From: Actinomyces bowdenii
GTDB taxonomy: Bacteria; Actinomycetota; Actinomycetes; Actinomycetales; Actinomycetaceae
Assembly: GCF_017592395.1 (NCBI RefSeq)
Contig: NZ_JAGFOU010000001.1
Location: forward strand, 62,001 to 126,000
Length of the DNA stretch: 64,000 nt
Direction of reading: 5' to 3'
Shown here: piece by piece, positions 7,883 to 16,100 of the stretch
How the letters are laid out: each line of letters begins with the position of its first letter
Position numbering within the stretch: the first letter of the stretch is position 1
Translations under genes and position numbers: made by a program
The notes under the pieces: generated by a model
The model's input: only the letters and a program-made list of their open reading frames with translations
Told to the model about the DNA's origin: nothing
Database searches by the model: none

Positions 7883-8800
7883 GTGCCCACACCGCGCTAC
7901 GCTCCGCCCAAGGACCTCAGTGCCTACGCCTGGCTGTCGATCGCCGCGGCCCTGGGCACCATCGCGCTCAAGGGCCTGGCCGCCTGGCTGACCGGCTCGG
8001 TGGGACTGCTCTCCGACGCCGCCGAGTCCCTGGTCAACCTGGTGGCGGCCGTGGTGGCCCTCATCGTCCTGAAGATCTCCATCCGCCCCGCCGACGCCGA
8101 CCACCAGTTCGGCCACTCCAAGGCCGAGTACTTCTCGGCCGTCATCGAGGGCGTCATGATCTTCGTGGCGGCCGCCTTCATCATCATCTCCTCCATCGAG
8201 CGGCTCCTGAGCCCCGTCATGCCCGAGCAGCTGGGGGTCGGCCTGCTCATCTCCGTGGCCGCCTCCCTGCTCAACGGCGCCGTGGCCTGGGTCCTGTACC
8301 GCAAGGGCCGCCAGGAGCGGTCGCTGACCCTCATCGCCGACGCCAAGCACCTGGCCACCGACGTCGTCACCTCCGCGGCCGTGCTGGTGGGCGTGGGGCT
8401 GGTCGCGGTCTTCGAGTCCCCGGTCCTGGACGCCGTCGTGGCGCTGGGTGCGGGGCTGAACATCATGTGGACCGGCTTCCGGCTCATCCGCGAGTCGGTG
8501 GCCGGCCTCATGGATGCCGCTCCCTCCGCCGAGGCGCTCAGGACCGTGGAGGAGGTTCTGGAGCGCCGGCGGCGCCCCGGGGTCATCGACTTCCACGCGG
8601 TGAGGCTGCGGGAGGCCGGGGCGCGCAGGTTCATGGACCTGCACGTCCTGGTGCCCGCCGCCTGGAGCGTCAAGCAGGGGCACGACTTCACCGAGGAGAT
8701 CATCGACGAGCTGGTGGCGGCCGATGCGAGCCTGCGCATCTCGGCCCACCTGGAGCCCATCGAGGATCCCCGCTCCTACGAGGATGTCGCCGACGTGTGA
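7883..8800 (+). CDS. Cation diffusion facilitator (CDF) metal efflux protein
   Basis: A 305-residue transporter. Six transmembrane segments are followed by a C-terminal cytosolic domain. Metal-site motifs are LLSDAAESLVN in helix 2 and HLATDVVTSAA in helix 5, with DHQFGHSKAEY between helices 2 and 3. CDF proteins exchange Zn, Mn, Fe, Co or Cd for protons. The specificity is not certain from sequence, and the DxxxS/HxxxD arrangement is compatible with several metals. The GTG at 7883 follows GATGAT at leaderless spacing; the upstream in-frame start lies inside the hairpin and is unlikely. Confidence 0.88.
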   Translation: MPTPRYAPPKDLSAYAWLSIAAALGTIALKGLAAWLTGSVGLLSDAAESLVNLVAAVVALIVLKISIRPADADHQFGHSKAEYFSAVIEGVMIFVAAAFIIISSIERLLSPVMPEQLGVGLLISVAASLLNGAVAWVLYRKGRQERSLTLIADAKHLATDVVTSAAVLVGVGLVAVFESPVLDAVVALGAGLNIMWTGFRLIRESVAGLMDAAPSAEALRTVEEVLERRRRPGVIDFHAVRLREAGARRFMDLHVLVPAAWSVKQGHDFTEEIIDELVAADASLRISAHLEPIEDPRSYEDVADV

Positions 8801-8875
8801 GCGCCCCGGGCCCACCGGCCCGCCCCGCGCCCCGGACAGTGGCCCGCACCACGTTGTGCATGCCACACTCGGTCC

Positions 8876-9814
8876 ATGAACGCCATGAAGCTCACCAGCT
8901 CCGCCCCCTCCTTGAAGTACCAGCCCCTCGACAGATCCTCGGCGCCGGCCTGGCGGCACCCGGACCACGTGGTCCTGGAGGTCTGCGTGGAGGACATCGA
9001 AGGGGTGCGCATCGCCGCTCGGGAGGGCGCCGACCGCGTCGAGCTCGGGGACAACCTCACCGCCAGCGGCACGACGTCCTCGATCGGCACCATCGAGGCC
9101 GCGATCTTCGCGGCCGCCGAGCAGGTCGAGGAGCGCCGCGCCCTGGCGGGCCCGCACTGGATGCGCACCAGCGCGGCCGCGCCCTTCGGCCTGCGCGTGC
9201 TCATCCGGCCGCGCGGGGGCTGCTTCGTCTACGACGCCGATGAGGGCAGGGCCATGATCGCCGACGTGCGCCGCATCGCCGCCCTGGCCCGTGAGATGAG
9301 CGAGTTCACGCGCCCCCAGATCACCGGCGGCGGGGCCTTCCTCCCACCGGCGGTCGAGCTGGGCTTCGTCATCGGGGCGCTGACGCCCGACGGCGCGGTG
9401 GACCGCGGGCTCGTGCGCCTCCTCATGGGGATGGCCGAGGGCGCCCCGGTCACCTTCCACCGGGCCTTCGACGACACCCGCGATCCTGTGGAGATCTACG
9501 GGGACCTGGGGGGCCTGGGCCTGGACTACGTGCTCACCAGTGGTGGCGCGGCCACCGCCGCCCAGGGCGCCCAGGTCATCGCCGGCCTGGCGGGGGCCGG
9601 AGGGCCCACGGTCATCGCGGCGGGGGGCATCCGGCCCGATTCCATCAGCGCCCTGGTGGAGTCCACCGGGGTGCGGGAGGTGCACATGCGCCTGGCCAAG
9701 GAGGGCCTCCAGCCGGGGGAGCCCCAGCGGACCGATCCCGCCCAGGTGCGCAGGGCCGTGGAGGTCACCCGGGCGCTGACCCCGCCGGCCGCAGCCGGGC
9801 AGGAGGGCCGGTAG
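8876..9814 (+). CDS. cutC: CutC-family protein
   Basis: A 312-residue TIM-barrel protein. Family motifs are LEVCVEDIEGVRIAAREGAD and RVELGDNLTASGTTSS near the N-terminus, LRVLIRPRGGCFVYD, PVTFHRAFDDTRDP, YVLTSGGAATA and a late REVHM. CutC was named for copper homeostasis in E. coli, but that role is disputed and the enzymatic activity is unknown. The first 30 residues before the barrel are an extension. No ribosome-binding site is present; CACACT lies six bases before the ATG, as in a leaderless transcript. It follows the CDF gene by 75 bp. Confidence 0.87.
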   Translation: MNAMKLTSSAPSLKYQPLDRSSAPAWRHPDHVVLEVCVEDIEGVRIAAREGADRVELGDNLTASGTTSSIGTIEAAIFAAAEQVEERRALAGPHWMRTSAAAPFGLRVLIRPRGGCFVYDADEGRAMIADVRRIAALAREMSEFTRPQITGGGAFLPPAVELGFVIGALTPDGAVDRGLVRLLMGMAEGAPVTFHRAFDDTRDPVEIYGDLGGLGLDYVLTSGGAATAAQGAQVIAGLAGAGGPTVIAAGGIRPDSISALVESTGVREVHMRLAKEGLQPGEPQRTDPAQVRRAVEVTRALTPPAAAGQEGR

Positions 9815-9839
9815 CGGGACGCGCCGACCCCGGCACGTC

Positions 9840-9862
9840 CCGGGCGCGGGGCCCGCGCCCGG
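9840..9862 (+). terminator. GC-rich terminator hairpin after cutC
   Basis: 11-bp perfect arms around a single central base (CCGGGCGCGGG at 9840-9850; CCCGCGCCCGG at 9852-9862), 25 bp after the stop codon. Confidence 0.55.
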
Positions 9863-9943
9863 CCCATTGCAGCGCCGTCACGCTGGCAGCGCAATCGGCA
9901 GCCCAGCCCATGCACCCTTGATGACCGACATCACTTTCTGCCT

Positions 9944-9949
9944 TAAGTT
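9944..9949 (+). promoter_or_regulatory. Leaderless -10 box for the alpha/beta hydrolase
   Basis: TAAGTT lies six bases before the ATG at 9956. A possible -35 TTGATG lies 19-20 bp further upstream, which is longer than ideal. Confidence 0.5.
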
Positions 9950-9955
9950 TGGCCC

Positions 9956-10771
9956 ATGACCGAGGTCCGCATCGACACCCCCCGAGGCATCACCTTGGCG
10001 GGGACCCTCACGCTGCCCCCGGGCGCCGCTCCCCTCGACCCGGATGCCGCCCCCACCGTCGCGGATCCCGCCCCGGCGCGCCGAGAGGGCGTGGTCCTCC
10101 TGGCCCACGACTTCCTCACGCACCGCCGGGGGATCGAGGGCCACCTGGACCTGGTGGCCGCCCACTACCGCGAGGCGGGCCTGGCCACGCTGGCCATCGA
10201 CTTCTCCGGGCTGGGGGAATCCGACGACGCCGTCATCACCCTGGCCGGCGAGGCCGAGGACCTGCGGGCGGTCTCCAGCTGGTTGGCCGAGCGCGGCTAT
10301 GAGCGCCAGGCCATCCACGCCAATGGCTTCGGGGCCACCGCGGCCCTGGTGGCACGCCCTGAGCGGGTGCGCACCGCAGTACTGGTGGGCGCCGTGGTGG
10401 GACCCCAGTCGATCCTGTGGGAGGAGGTCTTCTCCCCCGAGCAGCTCGACGAGCTGGCCGCGCATGGGCTGACCCGCATCCCGGATGACAACCCCAACTC
10501 CCGCAGGTGGAACGTGCTGTCCAAGGAGACGCTCGCCGACTTCTCCATGCAGGAGCCCACCACCACCATGGCGGATCTTCCCTGGCCGGTGCTCATGATC
10601 TACGGGGTTCTCACCAATGAGATGCCCGATACCGCCGCGGCCGCCGCGCAGGGCTTCCCCCTGCTCCAGAAGGGCAGCCGCCTGGAGCAGGTCAGTGCCG
10701 CCTCCCCCGGCCAGGCCCGGCTGGAGGCGGCGCGCATGGGCGTGGAGTGGGTGGCGCGCCGCCTGCGCTGA
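9956..10771 (+). CDS. Alpha/beta-hydrolase-fold protein with altered nucleophile elbow
   Basis: A 271-residue protein with the fold's signatures: VVLLAHDFLTHR at the oxyanion-hole strand, LATLAIDFSGLGESDD, and a C-terminal PVLMIYG. At the nucleophile elbow, where active members have GxSxG, the sequence reads HANGFGATAAL, so the expected Ser is Gly. A late catalytic His is also not obvious. It may be a non-catalytic or repurposed member; the substrate is unknown. There is no signal peptide, so it should be cytosolic. The start is supported by a leaderless TAAGTT box. Confidence 0.78.
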   Translation: MTEVRIDTPRGITLAGTLTLPPGAAPLDPDAAPTVADPAPARREGVVLLAHDFLTHRRGIEGHLDLVAAHYREAGLATLAIDFSGLGESDDAVITLAGEAEDLRAVSSWLAERGYERQAIHANGFGATAALVARPERVRTAVLVGAVVGPQSILWEEVFSPEQLDELAAHGLTRIPDDNPNSRRWNVLSKETLADFSMQEPTTTMADLPWPVLMIYGVLTNEMPDTAAAAAQGFPLLQKGSRLEQVSAASPGQARLEAARMGVEWVARRLR

Positions 10772-10835
10772 TCCGCGATTGATCCACGATGCGCGGTCGG
10801 CGCCCTGCCGCGGCCCCGCGTCCAGGGGCTGGGGC

Positions 10836-11918
10836 CTACCTCGCGCTGAGGCGCACGACGACGCCGCGGTGGTCGGTGCGCGGAACGGTGATGACCTCAC
10901 CGGCGATGCCCCGCCAGGCTGCGGCGTCGACGAGGATGTGGTCGATGGTGGCGCCCATGAGGGTGCTGTCCGTGGTGCTCGGCCAGGTGGCCAGGCCGCC
11001 GATGCCCGCCTGCTCCCCGGCGCTGGCGCAGCGGTGGAGGTCCCGCAGGGGTCCGTGGTCCCGTGTGGCGTTGAGGTCCCCGGCCAGGATGAGCCCGTCC
11101 GGCGGGCTCTGGCAGATGGCGGCCACCCCGGTCAGGGAGGTGCGCCACAGGGCCATGTAGCCCGGCACTGGGGGGTAGGTGTGGGCCCCGGCGATGACGG
11201 GACCGGTGCCGTCCACGGGCTCGACCATCACCAGTCCGCGCCCGGTGCCCCCGGGCCCCTCCACCTGCCGGTAGTCCCCGAGGCGGGAGGAGACCAGCAC
11301 CGTGGTGGCATCGACCGGGTCGATCCGCCCGGGTCCGTAGGTGTCGTCGTCCGGGTCAAGCGGGGGCGAGACGGCGCTGAAGACGGTGAAGGGGGCATCG
11401 CCGGTTCCCGCCAGCGCGGTGGCAAGACGGTCGCCGTAGTCGGCGGTGGTCTCGGGCAGGACGACGACGTCGGCCCGTGCGGCCGTGGCGGCTCCCGCCA
11501 CATCCTGGATGGTGGCGTCCTCCCGCTCGGTGTTGAGGGTCAGCACGGTGATGCCCTCCTGCCCGGTCTTGTCCGCCATGGCCGCCAGGGCGCCCATGGA
11601 GGTTCCGCGGCCGACCAGGATGCCGCCGTGGGTCAGGGCGACGAGGACCAGGACGACGGCCAGGACCGCGGCATGCAGCCCGGCGCGGCGGCCGGTCCGC
11701 CCGGTGCGGCGGGCCCATAGGCGCTGTCCGATCGCCACGAGGGCGATGAGCAGGCCCAGAGCCCCCCATCCGGCGGCCATGAAGAAGCGCATCGCGACGG
11801 CCTGGGCGATGAAGGGCTGCAGGGTCAGGGGCGGGCGGATGCTGACCAGCGCGACCAGTGCGATCAGCGCGGCGAGCCCCGGCGCGACCCACCTCGGAAT
11901 GCGACGGGCACGACTCAT
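10836..11918 (-). CDS. Membrane-anchored endonuclease/exonuclease/phosphatase (EEP) family protein
   Basis: A 360-residue protein. Three N-terminal transmembrane segments (within about residues 1-95) are followed by an EEP domain. Catalytic landmarks are VLTLNTERED, the central LILAGDLNATRDHGPLRDL, TIDHILVD and the final RTDHRGVVVRL. The domain is predicted to face outside. Family members cleave phosphodiesters in DNA, RNA, lipids or inositol phosphates; secreted actinobacterial members with this topology are uncharacterised. It converges with the hydrolase gene at only 64 bp. Confidence 0.85.
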   Translation of the reverse strand: MSRARRIPRWVAPGLAALIALVALVSIRPPLTLQPFIAQAVAMRFFMAAGWGALGLLIALVAIGQRLWARRTGRTGRRAGLHAAVLAVVLVLVALTHGGILVGRGTSMGALAAMADKTGQEGITVLTLNTEREDATIQDVAGAATAARADVVVLPETTADYGDRLATALAGTGDAPFTVFSAVSPPLDPDDDTYGPGRIDPVDATTVLVSSRLGDYRQVEGPGGTGRGLVMVEPVDGTGPVIAGAHTYPPVPGYMALWRTSLTGVAAICQSPPDGLILAGDLNATRDHGPLRDLHRCASAGEQAGIGGLATWPSTTDSTLMGATIDHILVDAAAWRGIAGEVITVPRTDHRGVVVRLSAR

Positions 11919-12046
11919 GGCCGCTACTCAATCAGGAGCGCGCACCGGGCCACAAACCTGTCTCGCCCGGCGAGGGACACCCCGACCGGGGAGGCGCGGT
12001 ACTCTTCCGGGGTCATTCACTGGCGGCATTCAGCAGGGGAGCAGCA

Positions 12047-12634
12047 GTGGTCGGTGAGCGGTTGTGGAGGGGCAGGGCCTTCATCGCGGCGAGCCTGGAC
12101 GGCTTCATCGCCCGGCCCGACGGTGCGATCGAATGGCTCACCGATCCCGCCCCTGGGCCGTGCCATCATCCGCCGGAGGGACCCGGCTCCAGTGAGCACT
12201 CCAGTGCCCGCGCCCTGGAGTGGGAGCAGTTCCTGCCCAGCATCGATCACCTGGTCATGGGGCGGGGCACCTATGAGAAGGTCCTCACCTTCGGGGAGTG
12301 GCCCTATGAGGGCCTGGGCGTCATCGTGCTGTCCACCGCGCTGGAGGCCGGGGATCCCAGGATCACACAGGCACGCAGCCTGGAGGAGGCAGTCGCGCTG
12401 CTCGATGCCCGGGGCGCCCGGCAGGTCTACGTCGATGGCGGAAGGGTCATCCAGTCCTTCCTCCGCGAGGATCTCATCGACGAGATCACCCTGGCCTGGG
12501 CACCGGTCCTTCTGGGCTCAGGCCTGCCGCTCTTCGGCGCCCTGCCGCAGGACATCCGCCTGGAGCTGGTGGCCTCCCACACCGGCCAGGGCGGTCTGGT
12601 CCATGCCACCTACCGCGTCTACCGCTCCGATTGA
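12047..12634 (+). CDS. RibD C-terminal / dihydrofolate-reductase-like protein
   Basis: A 195-residue protein. The start GRAFIAASLDGFIARPDGAIEW is the typical opening strand of the family, followed by LVMGRGTYEKVL and YVDGGRVIQSFLREDLIDEI, the NADPH-binding part. It ends with LLGSGLPLFG. Members reduce pyrimidine or pteridine compounds; stand-alone proteins like this one have no assigned substrate. An insertion with a Cys-His-His (about residues 35-55) interrupts the usual spacing. The GTG at 12047 has GGGGAG six bases upstream. Confidence 0.85.
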   Translation: MVGERLWRGRAFIAASLDGFIARPDGAIEWLTDPAPGPCHHPPEGPGSSEHSSARALEWEQFLPSIDHLVMGRGTYEKVLTFGEWPYEGLGVIVLSTALEAGDPRITQARSLEEAVALLDARGARQVYVDGGRVIQSFLREDLIDEITLAWAPVLLGSGLPLFGALPQDIRLELVASHTGQGGLVHATYRVYRSD

Positions 12635-13150
12635 CATCCGATTGACAGGGGACGGGCAGCACAGCCCGACTTGCCATCGCCGCCACCGCGCCGGTATCCC
12701 GATGCCCGGCAGCCGGAGATGCGATAGCTCTCCGAGCACCGATTCGTGGAGCCCCGCACGAGCTGGGCCCCGGGTCTGCTGCACAGGCGGCTGGCACGGC
12801 CCCATCGCGAGTGCTCGACGGCCGGGCGCCGAGGACGCTTGAGGGCTCGCGACCTTCAGAATCGACGTCGTTTCGCGACAAGGGCGTCACTTCGCGGAAT
12901 GAACGACACTTACAGGTATCGCTCAAGTCGCGAAGTGACGCCCTTGTCGCGAAGTGACGCCCAACGTGTCCGCCTCACCGGTATCTGCGCCGGCCCGGCC
13001 CCCGCCGTCGGCCATCCCGGCGCGCTCGCCCACCCGCAGCGGCGCGCCCCGCCCTGCCCAGCAGGACTGGACGGCAGGAGAGCCCCTGTGACGCAGCGCG
13101 TGCGCAGGGCGGCGCCCGCGTGGGGAGCAGTAGGGAACAATGGGCCCCCT
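12635..13150. other. Intergenic stretch before hrpA
   Basis: About 515 bp without a convincing gene. It contains the 99-nt palindromic element at 12864-12962 and the hrpA 5' region. The hrpA frame stays open back to 12746 and crosses the repeat; I regard that as chance. Confidence 0.55.
12864..12962 (-). repeat. 99-nt palindromic element, copy A (partner at 45963-46061)
   Basis: Read on the minus strand it carries two direct units of the form GCGTCACTTCGCGAC plus four variable bases (period 19), a core containing CGATACCTGT, then the same units inverted. The inner arms pair perfectly over 23 bp, including the variable bases. Its reverse complement aligns without gaps to the other copy at about 78 of 99 positions. 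Confidence 0.8.
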
Positions 13151-16100
13151 ATGGAACACGGCCAGGACGAGCAGAACCGCAGCGCGCAGGGGCGGGCGGC
13201 CGACGCCGCGCGCCACGGCGATCGCCAGCACCGGGGGCGCGGCGCCGAGGTCGGGCAGGGCGCAGAGCCCGCCGGCACCGACGGCGCCGCGGCCGATCAC
13301 GACCGCACGCGCAGCAGCGAGGAGCAGGGGCGCAGCACCGATCCCCGCACCTCCTCCGACCGCCGGCACGGCCGGGGCCGGCGCAAGGGCCGCCCCCGCG
13401 GCGGGCCCGGCCACCGCCCCCGCGGCGGGCCCGGCTACACCCCTGCGCAGGTCGAGGCCCGCCGTCAGGCCGTGCCGGCGATCATCTACCCCGAGCAGCT
13501 CCCGGTCTGCGCCCGCCGTGAGGAGATCGCCGAGGCCATCGGCGCCCACCAGGTGGTCATCGTGGCCGGGGAGACGGGCAGCGGCAAGACCACCCAGCTG
13601 CCCAAGATCTGCCTGGAGCTGGGACGCGGGGTCACCGGCATGATCGGCCACACCCAGCCGCGCCGCATCGCCGCGCGCTCCGTGGCCGAGCGCATCGCCC
13701 ATGAGCTGGGCACCCGCATCGGGCGCGAGGGCGTGGTGGGCTACCAGGTGCGCTTCACCGAGGAGGTGGGACCCACCACCCTGGTCAAGCTCATGACCGA
13801 CGGCATCCTCCTGGCCGAGATCCAGTCCGATCCCCAGCTCTCCCGCTACGACACGATCATCGTGGACGAGGCCCACGAGCGCAGCCTCAACATCGACTTC
13901 ATCCTGGGCTACCTGGCCCGCCTGCTGCCCAGCCGCCCGGACCTCAAGGTCATCATCACCTCGGCCACCATCGACTCCGAGCGGTTCGCCCGCCATTTCG
14001 GGCAGCGCGCGGCCGGCGCCTCCCCGGGGGGCCAGGAGCCCGCCGCGGTGGAACCGGCCCCGGTCATCGAGGTCTCCGGGCGCACCTACCCCGTCGAGAT
14101 CCGCTACCGCCCACTCATCGCCGACGACGATGCCCCCGACGGCCCGCAGGAGGGTGCCGCATCCGCCGGTGGGGCGCAGGGCCGCCCCTCCCCCGGGCCC
14201 GCCGCACCGGGGGAGCTGAGCGAGGCCGAGCTGGAGGCCCTGACCTCCCCCGACCCCGAGGTGCGCGCGGCCGCCCGGGCGCGCCGGGAGGCCGCGCGGG
14301 CCACGGCCCCCGTCTCGGGCCAGGGGGGCCGGGGACGGCGCTCCCGGGGCGCCCGCCCCACCGGCCCCGGCCCGCAGGAGGAGCGCGACCAGGTCACTGG
14401 CATCCTGGAGGCCGTCGATGAGCTCATGGCGGCGGGTCCCGGCGACATCCTGGTCTTCCTGGCCGGGGAGCGGGACATCCGGGACACCGAGGCCGCCCTC
14501 ATCGACCACCTGGGGCCCCGCTACACCCCTGATGGCCGTTCCCCGGCCCCCGGCGCCGTGGAGATCGTCCCCCTCTACTCGCGCCTGTCGGCCGCCGAGC
14601 AGCACCGGGTCTTCCAGGCCCACTCCACGCGCAGGATCGTCCTGGCCACCAATGTCGCCGAGACCTCGCTGACGGTGCCGGGCATCCGCTATGTCATCGA
14701 CCCGGGCCTGGCCCGCATCTCCCGCTACTCCAACCGCACCAAGGTCCAGCGCCTGCCCATCGAGGCCGTCAGCCGGGCCAGCGCCAACCAGCGCTCGGGG
14801 CGCTGCGGGCGCGTGGCCGACGGCATCGCCATCCGCCTGTACTCCCAGGCGGATTTCGACTCCCGCCCGGAGTACACCGAGCCGGAGATCCTGCGCACCT
14901 CCCTGGCCAGCGTCATCCTGCAGATGGCGGCCCTGGGGCTGGGCGCCGTCGAGGACTTCCCCTTCCTGGACGCGCCCGACCCCAGTCAGGTGCGCAGCGG
15001 CCTCCAGCTGCTCACCGAGATCGGCGCGATCGACCCCCCGGGGGCGGGCGCGGGCGGCGCAGGGCGCGGCCCGCGGCTGACGGCCATCGGGCGCCGCCTG
15101 GCCCGCCTGCCCATCGACCCGCGGCTGGGGCGCATGCTCCTGGAGGCCGGGGAGCTGGGCTGCGCCGGGGAGGTCATGGTCATCGTGGCGGCCCTGTCCA
15201 TCCAGGATGTGCGCGAGCGCCCGGCCGACCGCCAGGAGGCCTCCGATGCCATGCACCGCCGCTTCGCCGACCCCACCAGCGACTTCCTGACCTACCTCAA
15301 CCTGTGGCGCTACCTGCGCACCCAGGGCCGCGAGCTGTCCGGCTCGGCCTTCCGCCGCATGTGCCGCAACGAGTTCCTCCACTACCTGCGGGTGCGCGAG
15401 TGGCAGGACGTCCACGCCCAGCTGCGCGAGCTGGCCCGCCCCCTGGGCCTGGATGCCGCCCCCATCGAGCTGCCGACCGCCCGCGCCATCCGCGCCGCCA
15501 CCGAGGCCCTGGAGCCCGGCTCCCATGCCGCCCAGATCGCCCACGGGGGCGTGGCGGCCGCCGTGGTCGCCCTGGGGCGCAGCGCCGACACCCCGGATGC
15601 CGATGCCATCCACCGCAGCCTGCTGACGGGCCTGCTGTCCAATGTGGGCAACTGGGATGAGCGGCGCCGCGACTACGCGGGCGCCAGGGGGACCCGCTTC
15701 ACCATCTGGCCGGGAAGCGGGCTGCGCCGCAAGACCTACGACTGGGTGATGACCGCCGAGCTGGTGGAGACCTCCCGGCTCTTCGCCCGCACGGTCGCCA
15801 AGGTGGACTCCCGGTGGGTCGAGGAGGCCGCCGAGCGGGCCGGGCTGCTGCGCCGCGTCTACGGCGAGCCCTACTGGTCCACGCGCCAGGGCGCCGCCAT
15901 GGTCCATGAGAAGGTCATGCTCTACGGCATGACGCTGGCGGCGGACCGCCCCGCCACCCTGGCCTCGGTGGGCACCGGGTCCGCCCGGGAGGTGGCCCGC
16001 GAGATGTTCCTGCGCCAGGGCCTGGTCGAGGGCGGGTGGCACGCCCGCCATGCCTTCGTGACCCGCAACCGGGCCCTGATCGAGGAGCTGGGGGATGTGG

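Noticed and set aside
12746-13150. Upstream extension of hrpA to 12746
   Set aside because: The open frame passes through the dispersed palindromic element, and the added residues have no family similarity.
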